64,000 bases of DNA, taken from the NCBI RefSeq assembly GCF_000236905.1, contig NC_016520.1, positions 1,302,001-1,366,000 on the forward strand, written 5' to 3'. The stretch is from Tetrapisispora phaffii CBS 4417. Taxonomy: Eukaryota > Ascomycota > Saccharomycetes > Saccharomycetales > Saccharomycetaceae. How positions within the stretch are numbered: position 1 is the first letter of the stretch; every line of letters begins with the position of its first letter. The notes beneath the pieces were generated by a model, which worked only from the letters and a program-made list of their open reading frames with translations, was not told the origin of the DNA and did not search any database. Position numbers and translations under genes: made by a program. Below are positions 1-8,543 of the stretch, piece after piece.

Positions 1-1
1 T

Positions 2-1108
2 ATTCATTATGATGCTACAAAGGATTTAGAATGGTATACACCAGATGCCTCAACTACAGCAAATGGTACACTAGCCTTAAGAATGGATGCCTATAAAAAT
101 CACGATTTATACTATAGATCAGGTATGCTTCAAAGTTGGAATAAATTGTGCTTTACAGAAGGTGCTTTAGAAATTTCAGCAAAATTACCTAATTATGGTA
201 GGGTTACAGGTTTATGGCCAGGTTTATGGACAATGGGTAATTTAGCAAGACCAGGCTATTTAGCTTCAACTGAAGGTGTTTGGCCATATAGTTATCAATC
301 ATGTGATGCTGGTATCACACCAAATCAGAGTTCCAATGATGGTATTTCATATTTACCAGGTCAAAAATTGAACGTGTGCACATGTGATGACGAAGACCAC
401 CCAAATCAAGGTACTGGTAGAGGTGCCCCAGAAATCGATATTCTTGAAGGTGAAGTTGACACTACTATTGGGGTTGGGGTTGCATCTCAATCTCTGCAAG
501 TTGCTCCATATGATATTTGGTATATTCCAGATTATAACTTCATTGAAATTTATAATTTCACAACTACCACTATGAACAGTTATTGTGGTGGTCCATTTCA
601 ACAAGCTGTTTCTGCAGTTACAACACTAAACACAACTTGGAATGAATTTGGTCCAGATGCTGGATATTATCAAAAATATGCAATTGAATATCAAAATGAT
701 CAAGAAACAGGATATATAACTTGGTATATCGGCAGTACTCCTGTCTACACTATTTACTCACAAGCTCTACATCCCAACGGTAACATAGATTGGAGACCAA
801 TTAGTAAAGAACCTATGTCAATTATTATGAATTTGGGTATTTCGAACAATTGGGCTTATATTGATTGGCAATCCATTTACTTCCCTGTCACATTTAGAAT
901 TGATTATGTTAGATTATATCAACCAAGTGACTCTATATCAGTAACCTGTGACCCTGATGACTATCCAACATATGATTACATTGAAGATCATTTGAACGCC
1001 TATTCAAACCCTAACTTGACTTCTTGGGCAGCGGCAGGTTATTCCAAACCAAAAAATATTCTGACCGGTCAATGCTCAAGTTCTAAATTTTCATTGGCAT
1101 CTAAATAG
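2..1108 (+). CDS. KRE6: Kre6/Skn1-type beta-1,6-glucan assembly protein, 3' part
   Basis: The 3' part of a GH16-family membrane protein needed for beta-1,6-glucan in the cell wall. The frame is open from base 2, so the N-terminus, with the cytosolic tail and transmembrane segment, lies left of the window. The visible part holds the lectin/glucanase-like domain with the GH16 motif EIDILEGE (about base 433), the stretch SGMLQSWNKLCFTEGALEIS, and a C-terminal part resembling the end of S. cerevisiae Kre6 (PTYDYI, NPNLTSW, KNILTG, SSSKFSL). Kre6 and Skn1 are ohnologues; the C-terminal part looks slightly closer to Kre6, but Skn1 is not excluded. It acts in the ER/Golgi lumen. No stop or frameshift is seen. 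Confidence 0.93.
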   Translation: MHYDATKDLEWYTPDASTTANGTLALRMDAYKNHDLYYRSGMLQSWNKLCFTEGALEISAKLPNYGRVTGLWPGLWTMGNLARPGYLASTEGVWPYSYQSCDAGITPNQSSNDGISYLPGQKLNVCTCDDEDHPNQGTGRGAPEIDILEGEVDTTIGVGVASQSLQVAPYDIWYIPDYNFIEIYNFTTTTMNSYCGGPFQQAVSAVTTLNTTWNEFGPDAGYYQKYAIEYQNDQETGYITWYIGSTPVYTIYSQALHPNGNIDWRPISKEPMSIIMNLGISNNWAYIDWQSIYFPVTFRIDYVRLYQPSDSISVTCDPDDYPTYDYIEDHLNAYSNPNLTSWAAAGYSKPKNILTGQCSSSKFSLASK

Positions 1109-3246
1109 CTAATTAAGCGAGGGGATAAGTTAATATTTATAAGATACAAAAATCTTATAGGAATAATATTAATTTGTTTTTGTTCTTGATGGAAAGAACA
1201 AACAATACTGCATAATTAAATACGTATAAATTATTAAAGAAATACGTGTTGGTATTAATAATAAAAAGTTATTAATTTTGAAAATATATATTATAATAAG
1301 TTCATAAATATTATACAAAAATCTATATAGTAATATAAAAGGTCAAATTTAAATAAATTTTCCATCCATATTTAACTTAAATATTTCTTAGTATGTTGCC
1401 AAGAGGTATATCAATAGTTAGTCTAGTGTATACCTCCTAGACATCATGAAACTGCTCGAAAATATTCAGGGAATAAAATTATATGCATGAATGCAACAAA
1501 TAATACACACTGCTAAAAATAAAACGTCTCCCAATCGCTATTCTACACAATGTAAATATTAAATATGGTCTAACTTTATTCCCTGATCTTTTTTGTATAG
1601 AAAAATCAATAGCTAAATATAATTATAACATTATCAAAAGTATATGATATTAGATTAAAAAAACCAAGTCTTTTATATCCTTGATTTTACCTAAGGATAA
1701 ATAAATTGTGAAAAGAAAACCTGCTTCCCCTCATGAACATGACATAAAGAGAGGGAAAGCCTTTTAAAAGCAACGATATCCTTTACATTCTGTTCTTGTT
1801 AACCATTCTTGAGATCTAAGATCTACATTCTCACTGTCGGATCAAGTCATTTTCTCGAAGATCTAAAAAAGGATGCGGGTGAAGTATGTAAATCTACAAG
1901 AGACATTAAATTACACTAATATGAAATAACATCTGTTGTTGCGGAAAATCAAACTATGATTTAGTAAGCTTATTAATATTATGGTGATCTTATCGTTAGA
2001 TCCAAGCGATACAAAGAGTTGATTCAGTTTTATCCCTGAGAAGGTCCAAGGGAAATCACCTCATCACTAATGAAAACACTTCTTTAAAAACATCATTGAA
2101 TATCTAGGGTATACTATAATAATGATTCAGTTTGGATTCATTCAATTAAGATGCAAAGCTATTAAGATGTTTTCAACATATTAATTACTTCCAAAAATGG
2201 TCACGTTAGAGGATTCTCAAAAATCTCGAAATTGATTATTAATTTTATAGTGAGAAAGGGGATTTGAACTAATTGATTAACCAAGCCAAAGTATGGGAGA
2301 ATAATTGAAGACGAGGAAAAAGGTAATATAGTTTTGGAAATATGAAACATTAATATTCTGGTATAATTTATATTAATGACTGATGACTATAATAGCAAAA
2401 AAAGTGCGTTAAGATGAATATTTATCTCGCAATATTGAATAATTCTGTTTGTTCTCTTATATCTAATTAGTAGCTGCAGCCATAGTTTAAGCTATTAAAT
2501 TATTATCGTTAGGGTATATACTGGGATTAATATATTCGATGTTTTTGGAACTAGATAAATAAACCCTTTACCTATTGACTATCGGGATATTTACAGTTTA
2601 TTCTAATCTAGTGTTCAGTCCAATCCAGTATCTGTTTTGTTGGTCAGGTATAATATATTAAAGGTTTCTGTAATACGTTTTATATATATTAGAATCACTA
2701 AATTATATTCTTGAAGACGTACATTGTATTAGGTTTGGGACAATACTTTCCAGATGAGTTAATATCTGATATTGTATTACTACTTCTACGACTACTGACA
2801 TTTCTGATAAAATCAAATCAGGTTAGCTGCCTGTCTATAAAACATTCGTTCAAGCATCCATTCATTGCATAATAACCTTTACAAATTTATTGAATTCGAA
2901 GATATATATTTTTTATTTGCCAATGTGCTATTGCAGAACTTATTAGTTGGAAATTGACGCATTCTTTTTATAAACTTGTAATAGTAGTGTGGTTACTATC
3001 ACTTAATGTCAGGAATCTTAGATTTATAACAGAAGTTATGGTATCTATGATCTATTACTCTAAAGACAAATTGCAAGTAGTAGAGTTAAACGAAGTTCTA
3101 CTTTAATAAACGATCGTTTAGTTAATTCAGTCTATCTATTGTTTTAACCCGTTCAATGGATATGTAGCTTAATAAATGAGTTGAAAGAGACCGACATATA
3201 AGGAACAGAATGTGACGATACTTAAGTCTCGAATGCAACAGTGTAA

Positions 3247-3605
3247 GATAGTATTCTAATAGTATCTGCTATTTGTAGTTTATACAATAAGAGAACTGAT
3301 CAGATTAAATATTATAATCCTTACCTACTAACTTTGAATGCAAACGAACAGCTAAACCACCCAGTCAACGTCAACAACATTGAACCTGTAGCTGGTTCCA
3401 TGCTTGTTTCTCCATACTTAATATTGTCAGAATTATTGTAGTGTATGTGACAGAACTAAGTGTTTATGACACTTTGAGTCCAGAACTAATAGATCACTTA
3501 CTAATGGAAAGAAGGTCTAGAACAATCTTCCAAGTGGTAGGTGAAAATTTCTCACTACAATGTAAATGGCTACGCGATAAACACAGATGTACAATACAGC
3601 ACTAA
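3247..3605 (+). pseudogene. Two overlapping decayed reading frames, unidentified
   Basis: Frame one is stop-free from 3247 to the TAG at 3439-3441 (64 codons) and includes NVNNIEPVAGSMLVSPYLIL. Frame two is stop-free from 3384 to the TAA at 3603-3605 (73 codons) and includes VYDTLSPELIDHLLMERRSR. Two such runs, overlapping in different frames, are unlikely by chance in DNA this AT-rich and suggest a former gene broken by a frameshift. Neither begins with ATG at its 5' end. I do not recognise the family. A Ty-like Gag relic is possible because of the tRNA nearby, but this is a guess. Confidence 0.35.
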
Positions 3606-3747
3606 AGATCTTAGGAGGATGAATGAACATGTGTACGTGTTCATTCAACTGTCAGTTCAACTCATATATAAGGAGGGCTTCTAACTCTATATAGAATAGT
3701 TTAAATACACTAATAAAGGACCAATCGATTATTTAACTATAAAGAAG

Positions 3748-3873
3748 ATGGACTATACTAGAGCAACTGAAGTGGCTAATGACACTAACTTAGATGTTGG
3801 AACTACCCAACATAAGCTTGTTACTCCACAAATATCAACGAGTCGTACAAGCGCTCGTCCCAAACCAAGTTAA
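3748..3873 (+). pseudogene. Short Ser/Thr-rich ORF upstream of tRNA-Gly, possible Ty Gag relic
   Basis: An ATG-started 41-codon ORF beginning MDYTRATEVANDTN and ending TSARPKPS, 48 bases before tRNA-Gly. Coding-like Ser/Thr/Asn-rich sequence continues in another frame after the stop (SNPTTSNNFNNK, about 3885-3920), as expected after a frameshift. Low-complexity Ser/Thr-rich N-termini and placement just upstream of tRNA genes are typical of Ty1/copia Gag, but no primer-binding site or LTR boundary was found. The identification is weak. Confidence 0.25.
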
Positions 3874-3921
3874 TCTTAAGTGCTAGCAACCCCACTACTT
3901 CCAATAACTTCAATAATAAAA

Positions 3922-3992
3922 GCGCAAGTGGTTTAGTGGTAAAATCCAACGTTGCCATCGTTGGGCCCCCGGTTCGATTCCGGGCTTGCGCA
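3922..3992 (+). tRNA. tRNA-Gly (anticodon GCC)
   Basis: A 71-base cloverleaf without intron. Acceptor strands GCGCAAG and CTTGCGC pair fully, with discriminator A. The anticodon arm has stem CAACG/CGTTG around loop TTGCCAT, giving anticodon GCC. The T arm GGTTCGATTCC is canonical and also forms box B, while the D arm gives box A (TGGTTTAGTGG). It is followed at once by TTCTTTTT, a Pol III terminator. It decodes GGC/GGU. Confidence 0.97.
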
Positions 3993-4000
3993 TTCTTTTT
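3993..4000 (+). terminator. Pol III terminator of tRNA-Gly
   Basis: The T-rich run TTCTTTTT directly follows the discriminator base of tRNA-Gly, as expected for RNA polymerase III termination. Confidence 0.75.
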
Positions 4001-4393
4001 GCATATTGGCCATATCAACAGTGTATATATTAAAACTAATATTTACATTGGCTTCTTGATACTACAGTTTTCGATGGATCTTTGATTTAATCTTATCATA
4101 TTTATGACTTATACATTTGTTTTATGTGTCTGAGGCAAATATGTCAAAATTTGCGATATCCGAAACTGAATGCAGGCTGAAAATAATAAACCTTCAAGAA
4201 TGGATTAAACATATTTTTCGATATAAATACTTTTATTTACAAGAAACTCATTATTGACATTTTGTCATAGGCAGATAATATAATTATATTACGGAAATCA
4301 ATTATTTGATAAGTAAAAGAGGAGGAAGAGATCGGATTGTTCATTCATTACTTCGATCAAGTGAACCTTTCATTTTTTTATCTCTTCTGAAAG
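4001..4393. other. KEX1 upstream region
   Basis: About 390 bases between tRNA-Gly and KEX1. A TATA-like stretch (GATATAAATAC, about 4220) and purine-rich GGAGGAAGAG near 4320 are visible. No small ORF or RNA gene is seen. Confidence 0.4.
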
Positions 4394-6343
4394 ATGCATC
4401 TATTGGTTCACTTTTTGTTCTTGTCGCAGTTTGTAACTGCATTATTGACTGCCAATGATTATTCCGTTGCTCCTGAGTTACTACCGGGTATTTCTTCAAT
4501 AAAAGATGAATCTCAAATCCCTATTATGTTTTCTGGTTTGATACCATTGTTTTCAAATTCAAGTATGCAAGATTCCAATAAAGATAAGGATTATTTTTTT
4601 TGGAAGTTTAAGAAAAGAGACGTAAATTCTAAAAGACTTATTATATGGTTTAATGGTGGACCTGGATGCTCTTCAATGGATGGTGCTCTAGCTGAAACTG
4701 GTCCATTTAGGGTCGATCCTACAGGTAAATTATATTTGAATGAAGGTTCATGGTATAACAGAGCTGATATGGTATTTGTTGACCAACCAGTAGGCACCGG
4801 ATTTTCTTCATCAACACAAAAAAAGACAAACTTTGATAATGACTTAGAATTAGTATCGGAGCATTTCATGAGCTTTTTAATAAATTATTTCACTATCTTT
4901 CCAGGTGATTTGGAAAAGGAATTACTACTTGCAGGTGAAAGTTATGCCGGCCAGTATATTCCATATTTTGCAAAGGCCATCACTAAATATAATGAAGGTA
5001 ATAATGATAAAAAATTAAATCTAAAAGCTATGTTAATCGGAAACGGTTGGATTGATCCAACTACTCAATCACTTTCATACGTCCCTTTTGCACTTGAAAA
5101 TAATATAATCAATAAAGAATCATCAAATTTTCACAGATTATTGCAGGCACATGAACAGTGCCAAAATAAGATAAATTCTAAGAAAGAGAAAGAACAATTT
5201 TCATACCCTGAATGTGACAGAATAATAAATGCACTTCTATTATCCACAAGAGATAATTCGCCAAATACACCAGCAAGTAAGGCTTGTCTTAATGTGTATG
5301 ATTTCAAATTGAGGGACTCATATCCCGCCTGTGGTATGAATTGGCCAGCAGACATAGCTTATATCCCAAAATTCTTTTCTAAAGAAGGTGTTCTCGAAGC
5401 TTTGAATTTAGATCCATCTGTAACACCAAAGTGGGGCGAATGTAATGATGATGTGCTTAAACGTTTAACTAACCCAACTGCAAAACCTTCTATTCATTAT
5501 TTACCTGAACTTTTAAAAACTGGAATTGAAATAATATTATATAATGGAGCAAATGATATTATTTGTAACAATATAGGGGTTTTAGATTCCATTGAAAAAA
5601 TGCAATGGGGTGGATCATCTGGATTTACAAGTGCTTCTGAATATTACGAGTGGGTTTATAGGGATTTAAACATCAATGAAGATCAAAAAGCTGGTTTTAT
5701 CCATTATGATAAAAATTTAACATTTATCAGTGTATATAATGCATCTCATATGGTACCAAATGACAGAAGTTTGATTAGCCGTGGTATTCTAGACATATAT
5801 ATGAACAACGTCATATCTGAAATTGATGAAAATGGTGGAGAAACATTGATCACTACTTCCGATGATAACTACTCAGATGATGACGATCAGAAACAAGTTG
5901 AAAAACCCGACATAAATTCAGATTATTATGATTATGATTATGCTTATGATTATTATTATTATAATGATGGAGTTCTAAAGTCAAATGAAAATGGGTCGGG
6001 ATCTGAAGGTCCACGTTCTCATCCAAAGGCTAAGATTACATTAGCTCTAGTTTTTCTCCTTATGATAGTTGCTATTTTATCCACTGTTGTTTTACAAAAT
6101 CGTAGCCAACGCAGGCGCCCGATTTTAAGAGATCCAAATAGAAGACACCCAACTTCTAATAAAACTGTATCTTGGGATGTAAGCGATGATGATATCGATT
6201 TTGCACTAGATAATGATGAAGTAGAATTAGCTATCAATCCAACTGAAATTAGCAAAAATTCATCAAAGAGTAAGACTAAAAACGGTTACACAGCAGTATC
6301 CAATGATGAAGATAATAATGCATTAGAATTACAAGATATCTAA
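4394..6343 (+). CDS. KEX1: Kex1 prohormone-processing carboxypeptidase
   Basis: Serine carboxypeptidase (family S10) that removes C-terminal Lys/Arg from peptides such as alpha-factor and killer toxin precursors in the late Golgi after Kex2 cleavage. The protein has 649 residues (S. cerevisiae about 729). A signal peptide covers residues 1-20. The catalytic triad is visible as Ser183 in GESYAGQY, Asp388 in NGANDIICN and His452 in ASHMVPNDR, and NGGPGCSS sits near residue 87. One membrane segment spans about 548-568, followed by a basic-acidic cytosolic tail. The lumenal stalk has an odd Tyr/Asp-rich run (about residues 510-524). The start is the first ATG and gives a proper signal peptide. 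The membrane anchor separates it from vacuolar carboxypeptidase Y. Confidence 0.96.
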   Translation: MHLLVHFLFLSQFVTALLTANDYSVAPELLPGISSIKDESQIPIMFSGLIPLFSNSSMQDSNKDKDYFFWKFKKRDVNSKRLIIWFNGGPGCSSMDGALAETGPFRVDPTGKLYLNEGSWYNRADMVFVDQPVGTGFSSSTQKKTNFDNDLELVSEHFMSFLINYFTIFPGDLEKELLLAGESYAGQYIPYFAKAITKYNEGNNDKKLNLKAMLIGNGWIDPTTQSLSYVPFALENNIINKESSNFHRLLQAHEQCQNKINSKKEKEQFSYPECDRIINALLLSTRDNSPNTPASKACLNVYDFKLRDSYPACGMNWPADIAYIPKFFSKEGVLEALNLDPSVTPKWGECNDDVLKRLTNPTAKPSIHYLPELLKTGIEIILYNGANDIICNNIGVLDSIEKMQWGGSSGFTSASEYYEWVYRDLNINEDQKAGFIHYDKNLTFISVYNASHMVPNDRSLISRGILDIYMNNVISEIDENGGETLITTSDDNYSDDDDQKQVEKPDINSDYYDYDYAYDYYYYNDGVLKSNENGSGSEGPRSHPKAKITLALVFLLMIVAILSTVVLQNRSQRRRPILRDPNRRHPTSNKTVSWDVSDDDIDFALDNDEVELAINPTEISKNSSKSKTKNGYTAVSNDEDNNALELQDI

Positions 6344-6642
6344 TAGTCCAAGGCATAATTGTCCTATATGTATGTAAACATATCATAAAGGAAATATAGA
6401 TAATTTTAATAGATATGTAAATGTTACAAATGTTGGAAATGACACTGGATGAATAACTGAATATACGATACCAGAGAGATTAACCTAAACATCTAATATA
6501 TAATTTAACAACTATTAATATATTAAAGCAGTGAATTCAACTGTTGAGCATTAACAAGAAAATTCAACCATTGTAGAGTAACTATAATATCACTTTTAAA
6601 GTTTATGTAATTCCTATCATGAAACCAGTTATTAAATTTTAT
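6344..6642. other. KEX1 3' region
   Basis: About 300 bases of AT-rich DNA between the KEX1 stop and tRNA-His. Nothing but a short palindromic ATATGT/ACATAT pair near 6366-6383 is seen. Confidence 0.4.
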
Positions 6643-6714
6643 GCCATCTTAGTATAGTGGTTAGTACACATCGTTGTGGCCGATGAAACCCTGGTTCGAT
6701 TCTAGGAGATGGCA
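6643..6714 (+). tRNA. tRNA-His (anticodon GTG)
   Basis: A 72-base intron-free cloverleaf. Acceptor strands GCCATCT and AGATGGC pair, with discriminator A; the extra G(-1) typical of tRNA-His would be added after transcription. The anticodon loop reads TTGTGGC with anticodon GTG, and the T arm contains GGTTCGATTC (box B). As far as I recall it is identical or nearly so to the S. cerevisiae tRNA-His. It is followed by seven T residues. Confidence 0.97.
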
Positions 6715-6721
6715 TTTTTTT
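6715..6721 (+). terminator. Pol III terminator of tRNA-His
   Basis: Seven T residues directly after the tRNA-His discriminator base. Confidence 0.8.
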
Positions 6722-6848
6722 GGTAGTTAAATATTTTAAAACATTTAAGCACCACTTTGAACTTATTATGTAGACGCTTATAAACTAAACGACTTCATTT
6801 AAAACTATGTTAATATATTTAAATTTACAGAAGTGTCATATATATTAT

Positions 6849-7676
6849 CTAAGGCTTTGGAATTTTTAGACTTTTAGATATCATACCGCATCCTTGGATG
6901 AAAAAAAGAAAGACAATTGGGTGGAGTTCGAATACCAAACCTTCTCTATATATACCAAATGGAATGTTGTCAAGAATCAATTCTTTTCTGACTAGATAGG
7001 CCATGCAAAGTACTAAAAATAGACTAGTTGGAATTGGTAGACCTTCGAAGTACTTCGATTTACCAGAAACATCTTTAGGTAACTGTGCAACGGTAACATT
7101 AAATCTTGCAAGTCTAGTTAGGCCACATAAAACAAAGAATGATAGTACTAAAACGTCTAGTGTGGTTTGAAAACCAATAGCAAATGCAATAGCAGCTGGA
7201 GCAACACCAAATGATACTAGATCGGCTAAAGAGTCTAACTCTTGACCCATTAAAGAAGATCTGTTTCTCAATCTTGCGACTCTACCATCGAAAAAGTCAA
7301 AACACATACCTAAAAATATAAAGAAATGAGCACGTTGGACATAATGTGGCTTACCTGTTAATGTGAATCTCAAACAACTAATAATTGAATAAAAACCGGA
7401 GAACCCATTTAACATGGTGACATAATCAGCTAGATGTAAATTTCTAATCATACTAAAATGGTATTTATCACTGGTAAACTTTTCAATATCATTTTTATTT
7501 GGTGGGTCTAGTGGTGTTGTATCTAAAGTAAATATACTTGATGCTCTTCTACTTAACGAACCTTCGAATTCACTTACATTGTCTTCGCCGTCTGTGAGAG
7601 CAGAATTATCGAATTCCTTCATGGTAGCTTGGTTGGAATCAACGTCAACATTATCCTGGTTACGATTACGACTCAT
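6849..7676 (-). CDS. CHO1: Phosphatidylserine synthase Cho1
   Basis: Makes phosphatidylserine from CDP-diacylglycerol and serine in the ER membrane, the entry to the PS-PE-PC pathway. The protein has 275 residues (S. cerevisiae 276). The CDP-alcohol phosphotransferase signature is complete: D127, D130, G131, A134, R135, G144, D148, D152. Several hydrophobic segments follow. The N-terminal RRASS at residues 43-47 matches the reported protein-kinase-A site (Ser46/Ser47) of the S. cerevisiae enzyme. The start is the ATG at 7676; the frame stays open upstream only from non-ATG codons. No clear inositol-choline element (CATGTGAAAT) is visible upstream, although S. cerevisiae CHO1 has one. A Reb1-like site lies about 300 bases upstream. 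Confidence 0.97.
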   Translation of the reverse strand: MSRNRNQDNVDVDSNQATMKEFDNSALTDGEDNVSEFEGSLSRRASSIFTLDTTPLDPPNKNDIEKFTSDKYHFSMIRNLHLADYVTMLNGFSGFYSIISCLRFTLTGKPHYVQRAHFFIFLGMCFDFFDGRVARLRNRSSLMGQELDSLADLVSFGVAPAAIAFAIGFQTTLDVLVLSFFVLCGLTRLARFNVTVAQLPKDVSGKSKYFEGLPIPTSLFLVLCMAYLVRKELILDNIPFGIYREGLVFELHPIVFLFFIQGCGMISKSLKIPKP

Positions 7677-8543
7677 TGTATGTAAAATTGTATTTTGCAA
7701 AAATGGGTACACAATATTTTCTGGTTCGACAAGTGAAATAATTGTTGGGTAGAACTATTCACTCAAAGGAATATTATCTTTTTGTTCCGATCTTTTTTAG
7801 TACCAAAGGAATAGCAAATCTATACCAGCAGTGAATTAACTAATCGAGATGCACTTAACCTTCTTATAATAAATTTCAACTTCCAAACTTTATTTGGAGT
7901 AAGGTTTTATTATTATTATATTATTGTAGTATATGTATATAAATAATTTTGTCCATCATTAATATTACCATTTTGATTTACCCGTCTATTTCGAAATTTG
8001 AACAATGCCGTGTAAACAAATTTTGTGCAAGGGGACAGATTTTGAGAATGATGCCATTTATTCATTTTTAGCCACAATGGATGTAAGAACGTGCAAATGT
8101 AAGGTATCGAGAAGAGGTGAGATGGAAAACTTGAATGTGCCCCAGTTGGTGTTCTTGGGTTATTGAGGTTATTGAGGTTGAGTTTTAAGAAACAATCTCA
8201 AACTTATTAGACATCTGGTTACTCTCTGACTCGATACAATAAGAATTATTGTCACTCTACATGTTTTTTAAGACAAGAAGAGAGCTTGATGATAGTGAGA
8301 GACGTTCTTGATGGATGATATAGGTATTTTCAGAAAAATTTCATTTAACACTCTCCCTTCTTCAAGAGAAACCATGAATACTGTTGGTAGCGATTTAGAA
8401 AATTATATTGGAACTGATAGTTGATGTGTAATTATTTATTCATAATTTCGTTAGATATATATATATATATTCTTTAATTTATTTATGTATATGTATGTAT
8501 TAAAATTGAGTTTCAGCTGCTTGTTTATGCGGCACGAAAGAGT
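7677..8543. other. CHO1 promoter and POX1 3' region
   Basis: 867 bases between the CHO1 start and the POX1 stop, both genes running leftward. It holds a Reb1-like site (7978-7985), a short direct repeat of GGTTATTGA near 8157-8178 and an AT dinucleotide tract near 8455-8470. No gene is seen. Confidence 0.45.
7978..7985 (+). promoter_or_regulatory. Reb1-like site upstream of CHO1
   Basis: TTACCCGT matches the Reb1 core TTACCCG, about 300 bases upstream of the CHO1 start. Reb1 sites mark nucleosome-free promoters in this family. Motif match only. Confidence 0.45.

Larger units (their letters stand above)
1109..3921. other. 2.8-kb region without intact genes, with decayed frames
   Basis: AT-rich DNA between the KRE6 end and tRNA-Gly with no intact long ORF on either strand. 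It holds an imperfect inverted repeat near 1403-1440 (AGAGGTATA and TATACCTCCT) and coding-like remnants at 3247-3605 and 3748-3873, listed separately. The genes on the two sides are not neighbours in S. cerevisiae, and a tRNA closes the region. It therefore looks like a rearrangement junction or retrotransposon landing zone. I found no complete LTR pair. Confidence 0.6.

Noticed and set aside
1240..1420. Solo LTR beginning with TGTTGG near 1248
   Set aside because: No matching CCAACA end, target duplication or primer-binding site could be found.
3794..3811. TGTTGG-AACTAC-CCAACA as paired LTR ends
   Set aside because: The ends are only 18 bases apart, too short for any LTR; probably chance inside the relic ORF.
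3821..4018. 65-codon minus-strand ORF over tRNA-Gly
   Set aside because: It is the antisense of the tRNA gene and has no family resemblance; a shadow.
4140..4175. Possible centromere CDEIII (CCGAAA at about 4160)
   Set aside because: The flanks do not match TGTTTxTGxTTTCCGAAA and no AT-rich CDEII with a CDEI box precedes it.
7677..7712. Twelve-residue N-terminal extension of Cho1
   Set aside because: It would start at GTG, which yeast nuclear genes do not normally use; ATG at 7676 fits the family length.
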